From contig DYHU01000079.1 in assembly GCA_020724025.1 (NCBI GenBank), positions 8,609 through 13,723 of the forward strand: a stretch of 5,115 nucleotides of DNA, given 5' to 3'. The position numbers and the translations under genes are program-made. Of this stretch, positions 1-5,107 are shown one piece after another (the first letter of the stretch is position 1; every line of letters starts with the position of its first letter). The notes below the pieces were generated by a model. That model was not told the DNA's origin. It worked only from the letters and a program-made list of their open reading frames with translations, and did no database searches. Source of the stretch: Syntrophorhabdus sp. GTDB lineage: Bacteria > Desulfobacterota > BSN033 > UBA1163.

Positions 1-55
1 CAAAGGTAATGAGAAGCCAATAGGCCTTTTTGATTCCCTCAAAGATGAGATCCAT
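1..55 (-). CDS. tupB: Tungstate ABC transporter permease TupB, N-terminal fragment
   Basis: Only the first 18 codons are inside the window; the reading frame is open to position 1. The ATG at 55-53 begins MDLIFEGIKKAYWLLITF, which has the look of a TupB/COG4662-type permease N-terminus (short M-D/E-L-I lead, then EGI-KA and a hydrophobic start to the first membrane segment). A Shine-Dalgarno-like TGAGGA (complement of 63-68) sits 7 nt upstream of the ATG. TupB forms the inner-membrane channel that moves tungstate from TupA into the cytoplasm, powered by the ATPase TupC, which would be expected further downstream off the window. The gene lies downstream of tupA on the same strand, but a 269-bp gap of repeats separates them. 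Identification rests on few residues plus context, so it is probable rather than certain. Confidence 0.68.
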   Translation of the reverse strand, partial: MDLIFEGIKKAYWLLITF

Positions 56-62
56 CTCTTAT

Positions 63-68
63 TCCTCA
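63..68 (-). promoter_or_regulatory. Ribosome binding site of tupB
   Basis: On the minus strand this reads TGAGGA, 7 nt before the ATG at 55. It supports the choice of start for the truncated tupB frame and shows that tupB keeps its own translation signal although repeats fill the rest of the gap. Confidence 0.6.
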
Positions 69-69
69 A

Positions 70-138
70 TTTCGAAATTCGAATATCGAAATCCGAAACA
101 AATTCGAAATGTTCAAATAACAAAATTCAAAACGTTCG
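70..138 (-). repeat. TTCGAA-rich dispersed repeat, left inverted copy
   Basis: AT-rich stretch with repeated TTCGAA/ATCGAA/TCCGAA units. Read on the minus strand it gives the pattern ATTTGAACATTTCGAATTTG, then GTTTCGGATTTCGATATTCG. This resembles the right copy at 269-327 read on the plus strand, so the two are inverted relative to each other. Such sequences recur between genes in deltaproteobacterial-type genomes (my recollection, not checked). Its right end, beyond about 110, is poorly defined. Confidence 0.6.
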
Positions 139-171
139 TTTATACATGACGACATGAGTCTTAAATGGTTT

Positions 172-232
172 GTCATTCCGGGCTTGACCCGGAATCCAGT
201 TTTTTTCTGGATTCCTGCTTTCGCGGAATGAC
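172..232. repeat. Palindromic GTCATTCC..GGAATGAC element (copy A)
   Basis: A 61-bp nested palindrome starts with GTCATTCC and ends with GGAATGAC. Three structures compete. First hairpin: ATTCCGGG (175-182), loop CTTGA, CCCGGAAT (188-195), a perfect 8-bp stem. Second hairpin: ATTCC (211-215) with GGAAT (225-229), plus two inner pairs around a bulged T. Central alternative: GGAATCCAG (191-199), a seven-T loop, CTGGATTCC (207-215), a perfect 9-bp stem. It is related to the element at 5012-5088. The right flank GACTTTGATACGA (235-247) weakly resembles the terminal repeat of that second copy, so A may be a worn copy of the same unit. It lies between tupA and tupB. Confidence 0.85.
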
Positions 233-268
233 GGGACTTTGATACGATTAATATCGCTACGTATAGAA

Positions 269-327
269 CATTTGGATTTGGGACATTCGTGCTTGTTTCG
301 AAATTCGTATTTCGTGCTTCGGATTTA
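269..327 (+). repeat. TTCGAA-type dispersed repeat, right copy
   Basis: The plus strand carries ATTTGGATTTGGGACATTCG, then a TTGTTTCGAAATTCGTATTTCG-like run (294-314) and GTGCTTCGGATTTA (314-327). It matches the same loose consensus as the copy at 70-138 but in the opposite orientation, so the pair brackets the palindrome at 172-232. Its last bases (TTA, 325-327) are the complement of the tupA stop codon, so the repeat begins exactly where the gene ends. Confidence 0.6.
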
Positions 328-1173
328 CTTGTCCAGTTCCTTTTCCCTCTTCCCGGCATCCGGGAAGAAGAGAGGGGAACCGAATTTATCGACTCCAAAG
401 GTTTTGATGATTTCCTGGGTCTCTTTGGAAACCATGAAGTCAGAAAAAGCATTTGCCCCGGCGGCATTCACCTTTGGCCACTTCGCTGGATTGACCTCAA
501 TGACATGATAGTTGTTAAGGAGTATGGCATCTCCCTCAACAAGGATATGGAGGCCAAGATTCTTTCTCAGCGTCAAAAAAGTCCCACGGTCCGTGAGCGT
601 ATAAGCCCTCTTCTCTGAAGCGACACTCAAGGTCTGACCCATGCCGAGACCTGTCTGCTGGTACCATCTCTCCCTTTCTGGATTGATCCCGGCCGCTTGC
701 CAGACGGATATTTCTTTGGCATGGGTTCCTGAATGATCCCCCCTCGATAAAAATAGAATCTTGACTGAAGCGATTTTCTTAAACGCCTCTGAAGGAGATT
801 TCGTTCCTTTAATTTTAGCATGATCTTCTGAAGGTCCCACAATGACGTAGTCGTTATGCATAATAAGTCTTCGGTTAATTCCATATCCCCCGGCAAGAAA
901 CCTCTTTTCAGCTTCGGGTGAATGAACCAGTAGCACATCCGCCTCTCCCTTTTGCCCCATTGCCATGGCTTGACCAGAGCCTACTGCAATCGTCTTAACA
1001 AAATAACCCGTCCTTTTTTCGAAAATTGGAAGCAGGACATCAAGAAGTCCTGAGTCCTGGGTGCTCGTGGTAGTGGCCAGAATAATATTTTTCTGTTGAG
1101 CCGTGGCAGGGGGTAATTGAGAAGCCAAAATGAAAGTCAAACAGAATAACCCGATACAACTCCACCGCTTCAC
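325..1173 (-). CDS. tupA: Tungstate ABC transporter periplasmic substrate-binding protein TupA
   Basis: Encodes 282 residues, normal for the family. It binds tungstate (possibly also molybdate) in the periplasm and delivers it to TupB/TupC for cofactor synthesis of tungsten or molybdenum enzymes. The GTG start at 1173 is chosen over upstream frame extension because GGGGGAGG lies 6 nt before it and a signal peptide follows directly: KRW, a hydrophobic stretch, then PPATA with likely cleavage before QQKN (about residue 25/26). There is no lipobox. Family signatures include ATTTSTQDSG (33-42, the TupA oxyanion-contacting TTTS), GSGQAMAMGQKGEADVLLVH (65-84), SRGDHSGTHAKE (143-154) and YTLTDRGTF (191-199). 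It starts 16 bp after the regulator's stop, so the two are almost certainly co-transcribed. WtpA/ModA-type annotation is less likely because of the TTTS and SRGDHSGTH signatures. Confidence 0.93.
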   Translation of the reverse strand: MKRWSCIGLFCLTFILASQLPPATAQQKNIILATTTSTQDSGLLDVLLPIFEKRTGYFVKTIAVGSGQAMAMGQKGEADVLLVHSPEAEKRFLAGGYGINRRLIMHNDYVIVGPSEDHAKIKGTKSPSEAFKKIASVKILFLSRGDHSGTHAKEISVWQAAGINPERERWYQQTGLGMGQTLSVASEKRAYTLTDRGTFLTLRKNLGLHILVEGDAILLNNYHVIEVNPAKWPKVNAAGANAFSDFMVSKETQEIIKTFGVDKFGSPLFFPDAGKREKELDK

Positions 1174-1179
1174 GGATAT

Positions 1180-1187
1180 CCTCCCCC
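1180..1187 (-). promoter_or_regulatory. Ribosome binding site deciding the tupA GTG start
   Basis: The minus strand reads GGGGGAGG, 6 nt upstream of the GTG at 1173-1171 and just after the regulator's stop codon. No comparable signal precedes the TTG that would extend the frame to 1251. Confidence 0.8.
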
Positions 1188-1189
1188 GA

Positions 1190-2107
1190 CTAATTTTTTG
1201 AATAAAGTATTTTTCCGGAATTCTTGAAATTATAACTTCCCAATCTCTCAACCCTCCCCTGGAATTCCTTCGAATTTAGAATTTCAATAAAGGCCTGAAC
1301 TCCTTTTACGAAAAAGGTTGATTGATCAAGGAGCATATCAAACCTTTCCTGTGTGATGGGGATAAATGGAAGGCCAAGGAGCTTAGAAACAGCCACGGTC
1401 GCAATCCCGACATCCGCCTCTTTCGCAAGGATTGAAAGGCCCACTTCAAAGTGCGTATAAGCCTCTTTTCCATATCCTTGAATCTCCGAGGGCGAAATCC
1501 GCACTCTCTTAAGATGATGATCCAAAAGGACCCTTGTCCCGGAACCCCTTTGCCGATTGATCAACCTGATTTCTTTTCGATGGAGATCTTCAAATCCGCG
1601 GATACCGAAAGGATTCTTAGGGGCAACAACAAATCCGAGGTCTCGAAGAAACAAATTGACCACGACAGGCTTCACATTAGCCAGATAGGTTGAAAGGAAA
1701 GGAGTATTATATTCACCGCTCTTTGGGTCAAGGAGATGTGACCAGGCCATATCCGTATAACCCATGTTCAGGGCCCTGAGTCCTTCTGTGCTCCCTGTAT
1801 TCGAAGAAAAGATGTAGAACTCAGGATACGTTTTTTTCATGTAGGTCTGGAGCATATCGAGGATGGGGTCATTGCTGCCTGATGCAAGGAGCGCCCCTTC
1901 AATTCTCCTACTCTTCTGCCTCGCCTGCTCAAGTCCTTTTCTGGCATTCGATTCAATCCACTCGTCGATCAATTTCTTTGGAAAAACCCACTTCCCCGTC
2001 ACTCGCGTGGATGGAATCCTTTTCGATTTGATCAAGGCATAGACCTGTTTGTCATGGATTCCCAAATATTGGGCGACCCCCTTCGTATTCATCATCTCCC
2101 CTGCCAT
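1190..2107 (-). CDS. HTH (excisionase-type) transcriptional regulator with PBP-like molybdate/tungstate-binding domain
   Basis: Encodes 305 residues with two parts. Residues about 5-52 form an HTH_17/MerR-excisionase-like DNA-binding domain (TKGVAQYLGIHDKQVYALIK, then RVTGKWVFPKKLIDEWI). Residues about 70-270 form a PBP_like/COG1910 domain related to periplasmic oxyanion-binding proteins: GSNDPIL (77-83), SNTGSTEGLRAL (102-113), LINRQRGSGTR (182-192) and HFEVGLSILAKEADVGIAT (219-237). There is no signal peptide, so the binding domain should act in the cytoplasm. The likely role (inference) is a one-component sensor of tungstate/molybdate that controls the tup operon it heads. The ATG at 2107 is chosen because GGAAGGA lies 6 nt upstream; a TTG at 2128 would lie at or upstream of the predicted transcription start. 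ATGs at 2095 and 2092 have a less well-spaced signal. Ligand and operator are unproven. It is not the integrase-domain TunR type known from Desulfovibrio. Confidence 0.88.
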   Translation of the reverse strand: MAGEMMNTKGVAQYLGIHDKQVYALIKSKRIPSTRVTGKWVFPKKLIDEWIESNARKGLEQARQKSRRIEGALLASGSNDPILDMLQTYMKKTYPEFYIFSSNTGSTEGLRALNMGYTDMAWSHLLDPKSGEYNTPFLSTYLANVKPVVVNLFLRDLGFVVAPKNPFGIRGFEDLHRKEIRLINRQRGSGTRVLLDHHLKRVRISPSEIQGYGKEAYTHFEVGLSILAKEADVGIATVAVSKLLGLPFIPITQERFDMLLDQSTFFVKGVQAFIEILNSKEFQGRVERLGSYNFKNSGKILYSKN

Positions 2108-2113
2108 AGGTTT

Positions 2114-2120
2114 TCCTTCC
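2114..2120 (-). promoter_or_regulatory. Ribosome binding site of the HTH-PBP regulator
   Basis: The minus strand reads GGAAGGA, 6 nt from the ATG at 2107. It decides the start against the upstream TTG and the downstream ATG pair. Confidence 0.7.
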
Positions 2121-2128
2121 CAGAACAA

Positions 2129-2157
2129 ATGGTAACAAACCCACTCTCGTATGTCAA
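2129..2157 (-). promoter_or_regulatory. Sigma70-type promoter of the regulator-tup operon
   Basis: On the minus strand, TTGACA (complement of 2152-2157) is followed by a 17-bp spacer and TACCAT (complement of 2129-2134). The predicted transcription start is near 2122, giving a leader of about 15 nt that is mostly the ribosome binding site. No other good promoter was seen upstream of tupA, so this probably serves the whole operon. Confidence 0.7.
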
Positions 2158-2161
2158 GAAA

Positions 2162-2190
2162 TTTATTACAAATAATTACTTTTTATTACA
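2162..2190 (-). promoter_or_regulatory. Three 10-bp-phased ATTAC boxes upstream of the tup promoter
   Basis: The plus strand shows ATTAC at 2165-2169, 2175-2179 and 2185-2189, exactly 10 bp apart, within near-repeated decamers (TTTATTACAA, ATAATTACTT, TTTATTACAT). On the minus strand these are GTAAT boxes ending 7 bp before the -35 hexamer. One-turn spacing places all boxes on one face of the helix. This fits a binding site for an activator or the encoded regulator, or an AT-rich UP element for RNA polymerase. The function is inferred. Confidence 0.5.
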
Positions 2191-2199
2191 TAAAATACT

Positions 2200-2380
2200 T
2201 TTATCATCCGCATCTTCAGAAGGGTACCCATATCCGAAACCTGGCCTGCCTCTTTTTTGCCCCCGTGACGTTAACCATTTTACCTACAGAGGGTGAAGGG
2301 CGGCTCACATCACGATTTGTTCGTTTCCGATGGAAAAAGAGCATAACAACGGGTAGGCATAGGGTGGATCAATTCTTTTC
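2200..2380. other. Intergenic region between divergent promoters, nothing recognised
   Basis: Between the phased boxes and the ATPase promoter I see no coding frame with a start signal, no stable hairpin (only TTTCC-GAT-GGAAA, 5 bp) and no riboswitch-like layout. A 9-bp word TTTGTTCGT occurs at 2316-2324 and again at 2407-2415, just before the ATPase start codon. Confidence 0.5.
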
Positions 2381-2409
2381 TTGACATGATAAAATAAAAT
2401 TGATATTTT
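2381..2409 (+). promoter_or_regulatory. Sigma70-type promoter of the ATPase gene, predicted leaderless
   Basis: TTGACA (2381-2386), a 17-bp spacer and TATTTT (2404-2409). The -10 ends 7 bp before the ATG at 2417, so transcription should start at or one base before the start codon. No Shine-Dalgarno sequence precedes the ATG, which agrees with a leaderless message. Confidence 0.65.
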
Positions 2410-2416
2410 GTTCGTC

Positions 2417-3577
2417 ATGTATAAACGGATCATTCATATTACGCTGCCGGAGAGATCGAGTTGTTTCCTCTGGGGACCGCGCCAGACGGGAAAGAGCACC
2501 TTGCTCCAGGAGCGTTATCCTACCTCCAAACGTTATGACCTGCTCCTTTCCGACGAGTATCGGCGTCTTATGCATCAGCCTTCTTTGCTCCGGGAAGAAT
2601 GTCTGGCTTTGGCCAGGCGTACAGATACCAAAGACAGACCTGTCGTTGTAGATGAGGTCCAAAAAGTTCCGGATCTCTTGGATGAAATTCATTGGCTCAT
2701 AGAAAACGCCAAGATGAGCTTTATCCTTTGCGGATCAAGCGCCAGAAAATTACGGCGGGGACATGCCAACCTGCTTGGAGGGCGCGCCATCCGCTATGAA
2801 CTCTTTCCCCTTGTGTTCCCCGAAATCCCCGATTTCTCCCTTAAAAAAGCGTTGAACGACGGGCTTCTGCCTCCTCATTACGGCAGCAATATGGCCCGTA
2901 CGCGCTTGGAAGCTTATGTGGGAGATTATCTTCAGGAAGAAATCGCTGCGGAAGCAGCTACCCGGAACATTCCAGGTTTCAGCCGTTTTCTTGAAATTGC
3001 AGCGATGGGCAACGGAGAAATGATCCAGTTTACCAACATTGCCCGGGAATGTGGGGTAAGCGCTCCAACGGTAAAATCCTATTATCAAATCCTTGAGGAT
3101 ACGCTCCTGGGAAAGTTCATCCCTGCCTATCAGAAACGGCCCAAACGACGCGTCATTCTTGCTCCCCGTTTCTATTTTTTTGACGTTGGGGTGGTTGGCC
3201 TCCTGACCAAACGCGGGCGCGTTGAGACGGGATCCGAACTCTTCGGGAGGGCATTCGAACACTTCCTTTTCATGGAACTGTCCGCTTATGCCAGTTACTC
3301 GGGACTGCATTATTCGATCTCTTACTGGCGAACGGCCTCTCAGTTGGAAGTAGATTTCATCCTGGGGGACCACGAAGTCGTCATCGAGGTTAAAGGGACG
3401 AGTTCCGCCCAGCCCCAACATCTCAAGGGACTGATCGCCTTCGGGGAGGAATACAGATCTCGCCGTCGTATATTGGTGTCCTGTGATCCACAACCCCGCT
3501 CGGTTACGGCCAGAATCGAAATTCTCCCCTGGAGAGTCTTTTTGGAAGACCTCTGGTCCGGCAAAATCATCCGCTGA
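2417..3577 (+). CDS. AAA ATPase, AAA_14/DUF4143 family
   Basis: Encodes 386 residues, the usual family length. The N-terminal AAA_14 domain has Walker A GPRQTGKST (20-28), Walker B VVVDEVQK (76-83) and a sensor-like CGSSARKL (105-112). A winged-helix-like stretch follows, FTNIARECGVSAPTVKSYYQILED (about 205-228). The C-terminal DUF4143 part carries a PD-(D/E)xK-like pattern: E281 (AFEHFL), D313 (EVDFIL) and E324-x-K326 (VIEVKG). The family is widespread in bacteria and archaea, often as solitary genes, and its biological role is not established; the motifs suggest an ATP-dependent, DNA-acting protein. The ATG at 2417 is preferred over the TTG at 2408, which lies inside the -10 element. It is divergent from the tup regulator and seems to be an independent transcription unit. 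There is no membrane segment, so it is probably cytoplasmic. Confidence 0.9.
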   Translation: MYKRIIHITLPERSSCFLWGPRQTGKSTLLQERYPTSKRYDLLLSDEYRRLMHQPSLLREECLALARRTDTKDRPVVVDEVQKVPDLLDEIHWLIENAKMSFILCGSSARKLRRGHANLLGGRAIRYELFPLVFPEIPDFSLKKALNDGLLPPHYGSNMARTRLEAYVGDYLQEEIAAEAATRNIPGFSRFLEIAAMGNGEMIQFTNIARECGVSAPTVKSYYQILEDTLLGKFIPAYQKRPKRRVILAPRFYFFDVGVVGLLTKRGRVETGSELFGRAFEHFLFMELSAYASYSGLHYSISYWRTASQLEVDFILGDHEVVIEVKGTSSAQPQHLKGLIAFGEEYRSRRRILVSCDPQPRSVTARIEILPWRVFLEDLWSGKIIR

Positions 3578-3684
3578 AAAATAAGATGCATGACCCGATT
3601 TTGGCAACGGCCCGTAATGATTTGGCCCCATAGCACTCTCCAAAGAGCGGAAGCATGATCTGACCGCTGTCTACCGCATTAAGG

Positions 3685-3714
3685 TTGACTCATACCTTTC
3701 CTTTTCTTTATATT
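3685..3714 (+). promoter_or_regulatory. Sigma70-type promoter of the aminotransferase gene
   Basis: TTGACT (3685-3690), an 18-bp spacer and TATATT (3709-3714), with a predicted start near 3721. It lies in the 176-bp gap after the ATPase, so the aminotransferase is probably transcribed on its own. The gap shows no clear terminator; the only pairing is a weak AGCGG/CCGCT stem with a 13-nt loop. Confidence 0.6.
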
Positions 3715-3731
3715 AAGAACATCTTTCGGAA

Positions 3732-3741
3732 AAGGAGAAGG
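3732..3741 (+). promoter_or_regulatory. Distant ribosome binding site of the aminotransferase
   Basis: AAGGAG (3732-3737) overlaps AGAAGG (3736-3741), leaving 16 or 12 nt to the ATG at 3754. This is longer than the usual 5-9 nt. The spacer contains seven consecutive A (3743-3749). No other in-frame start codon lies closer. Confidence 0.5.
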
Positions 3742-3753
3742 CAAAAAAATCAT

Positions 3754-4917
3754 ATGGGGAAAGAATTTTCTTCCGAGCGTGCGGCAAAATTCACCGAATC
3801 AGTGATCCGGGAGATGACCCGAATCTGCCTCAAACATCAGGGCGTCAACCTTGCTCAGGGTTTCCCGGATTTTCCGGCACCCATGGAGATCAAAGAATCA
3901 GCCATCCAGGCGATTCAAAGAGATTTCAATCAGTATGCCATCACCTGGGGAACGCCAAATCTTCGTCAGGCCATCGCCGAGAAATTTGCCTGGTATAATG
4001 GCGTCAGCATAGACCCGGAAAGAGAAATCACGGTTTGTTGCGGATCAACGGAAGCCATGATCTCTTCACTGATGGCTATCGTCAATCCCGGCGAAGAAGT
4101 GATCGTATTTGAGCCGTTTTATGAGAATTATGGTCCAGACAGTATCCTCTGTGATGCGAAACCACGATTCATCACCCTTCATGAACCGGACTGGCATTTT
4201 GATGAGAAAGAACTGACTCAGGCCTTTAATAAAAAGACCAAAGCCATCATCCTCAACACCCCCAATAACCCCACGGGCAAAGTCTTCTCGCATGAAGAAT
4301 TAATATTTATCGCTGATCTCTGTTTGAAATGGAATGTCGTAGCAGTGACCGACGAGATCTACGAACATATCCTCTACGATGGTGCCAAACATATCAGCAT
4401 GGCCTCTCTTCCTGGCATGCGGGAACAGACCATCACCATTAACTCGATCTCAAAGACCTACAGTCTTACAGGATGGCGTGTGGGGTGGGTCATTGCTCCA
4501 CCGCATCTGACGGCGTCCATTCGCAAGGTTCACGATTTTTTAACGGTCGGAGCGCCCCATCCACTACAGGAAGCTGCCGCCACTGCCCTGAAAATAGATC
4601 GTCGTTATTACGAAAGATTAGCCAGGGAATATCAGGAGAGGAGAGATTTTCTCTCTCGCGTATTGGAGGAAACCGGATTCAGAGTGTATCAACCCCATGG
4701 GGCATACTACATTATGACCGATGTGAACCATTTCGGATTTTCTGATGATGTAACTTTTGCCCGGTATTTGGTAGAAAAGGCAGGTGTGGCTACTGTTCCT
4801 GGCAGCAGTTTTTACAGCCACCCCTCCCTGGGAGCGAAGAAAGTCCGTTTCTGCTTCCCGAAGAAGATGGAGACCTTGCAGGAGGCTGCTGAAAGACTTA
4901 AGAAATTTAAAGGATAA
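3754..4917 (+). CDS. Pyridoxal-phosphate-dependent aminotransferase, class I/II
   Basis: Encodes 387 residues, normal for a class I/II fold-type I enzyme. It transfers an amino group between an amino acid and a 2-oxo acid using PLP. Visible features: the N-terminal substrate-side NLAQGFPDFPAP (32-43), PLP phosphate loop GSTEA (97-101), ring-stacking Tyr123 in FEPFYENYG, NNPTG with Asn172, D200-E-I-Y203 contacting the pyridine nitrogen and O3', Schiff-base Lys234 in SISKTYSLTGWRVGW with phosphate-binding Arg242, and carboxylate-binding Arg365 in KVRFCFP. The FPDFPAP and FYENYGPDS stretches resemble the methionine/kynurenine aminotransferase (YbdL/KAT-like) group, so the substrate may be methionine, glutamine or an aromatic amino acid. 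Sequence alone does not decide, and aspartate or DapC-like activity remains possible. The upstream TTG at 3685 is rejected because it is part of the -35 element. It has its own promoter; no pathway partner lies nearby. Confidence 0.93.
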   Translation: MGKEFSSERAAKFTESVIREMTRICLKHQGVNLAQGFPDFPAPMEIKESAIQAIQRDFNQYAITWGTPNLRQAIAEKFAWYNGVSIDPEREITVCCGSTEAMISSLMAIVNPGEEVIVFEPFYENYGPDSILCDAKPRFITLHEPDWHFDEKELTQAFNKKTKAIILNTPNNPTGKVFSHEELIFIADLCLKWNVVAVTDEIYEHILYDGAKHISMASLPGMREQTITINSISKTYSLTGWRVGWVIAPPHLTASIRKVHDFLTVGAPHPLQEAAATALKIDRRYYERLAREYQERRDFLSRVLEETGFRVYQPHGAYYIMTDVNHFGFSDDVTFARYLVEKAGVATVPGSSFYSHPSLGAKKVRFCFPKKMETLQEAAERLKKFKG

Positions 4918-4975
4918 AAAAAGGGGGGGCCCATTTGACCACTCCTTCAATGTTTAATTGGATAGGATTAGAAAT

Positions 4976-5107
4976 GATGGTTTCGTAAAAAGTCTGAAAA
5001 GGCAACTTTCTGTCATTCCTGCGCAAGCAGGAATCCAGTCTTCTCATGTAGTTAGAATTCTCTGGATTCCCGTTTTCACGGGAATGACGACTTTTTACGA
5101 GTTCATC
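4976..5107. mobile_element. MITE-like element with terminal inverted repeats (copy B)
   Basis: A 132-bp non-coding unit. The left end GATGGTTTCGTAAAAAGTC (4976-4994) and the complement of the right end, GATGAACTCGTAAAAAGTC (5107-5089), match at 16 of 19 positions, the inner 12 bases (TCGTAAAAAGTC) exactly. Inside lies the palindromic element at 5012-5088. It encodes no protein and has no clear target-site duplication. It starts 58 bp after the aminotransferase stop and, if transcribed, would fold into strong hairpins that might end or protect that message. Confidence 0.6.
5012..5088. repeat. Palindromic GTCATTCC..GGAATGAC repeat inside copy B
   Basis: Two perfect 8-bp hairpins face each other. 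The left is ATTCCTGC (5015-5022), loop GCAA, GCAGGAAT (5027-5034). The right is ATTCCCGT (5066-5073), loop TTTC, ACGGGAAT (5078-5085). The outer words GTCATTCC/GGAATGAC and GGAATCCAG/CTGGATTCC also pair across the 23-bp centre. It belongs to the same family as the element at 172-232. Confidence 0.85.

Noticed and set aside
172..215. Rho-independent terminator for tupA
   Set aside because: A hairpin followed by a T run exists only on the plus strand (175-206), where no gene reads in. On the minus strand, the direction of tupA, no T run follows either hairpin.
70..327. CRISPR array or tRNA in the repeat-rich region
   Set aside because: The repeats are irregular in length and orientation with no uniform spacers, and no cloverleaf could be drawn.
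66..467. Open frame of 133 codons on the minus strand
   Set aside because: It runs through the tupA 3' end in another frame and through both repeat families. Its translation shows the KAGIQ..RVKPGMT and FEFRN strings that these repeats typically give, with no family resemblance.
627..938. Open frame inside tupA on the same strand, different frame
   Set aside because: It overlaps a well-supported gene and has no motif or start signal.
2108..2416. Molybdenum-cofactor/tungsten riboswitch upstream of the tup operon or ATPase
   Set aside because: The predicted leaders are about 15 nt and zero nt, too short for a riboswitch, and no matching stem layout was seen.
2750..3643. Open frame of 297 codons antisense to the ATPase
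   Set aside because: It is a shadow of a coding gene with full AAA_14/DUF4143 motifs. Its translation has no recognisable domain and no ribosome binding site was evident.
4618..4950. Open frame of 110 codons antisense to the aminotransferase 3' end
   Set aside because: It is a shadow frame of a conserved PLP enzyme, with no motif.
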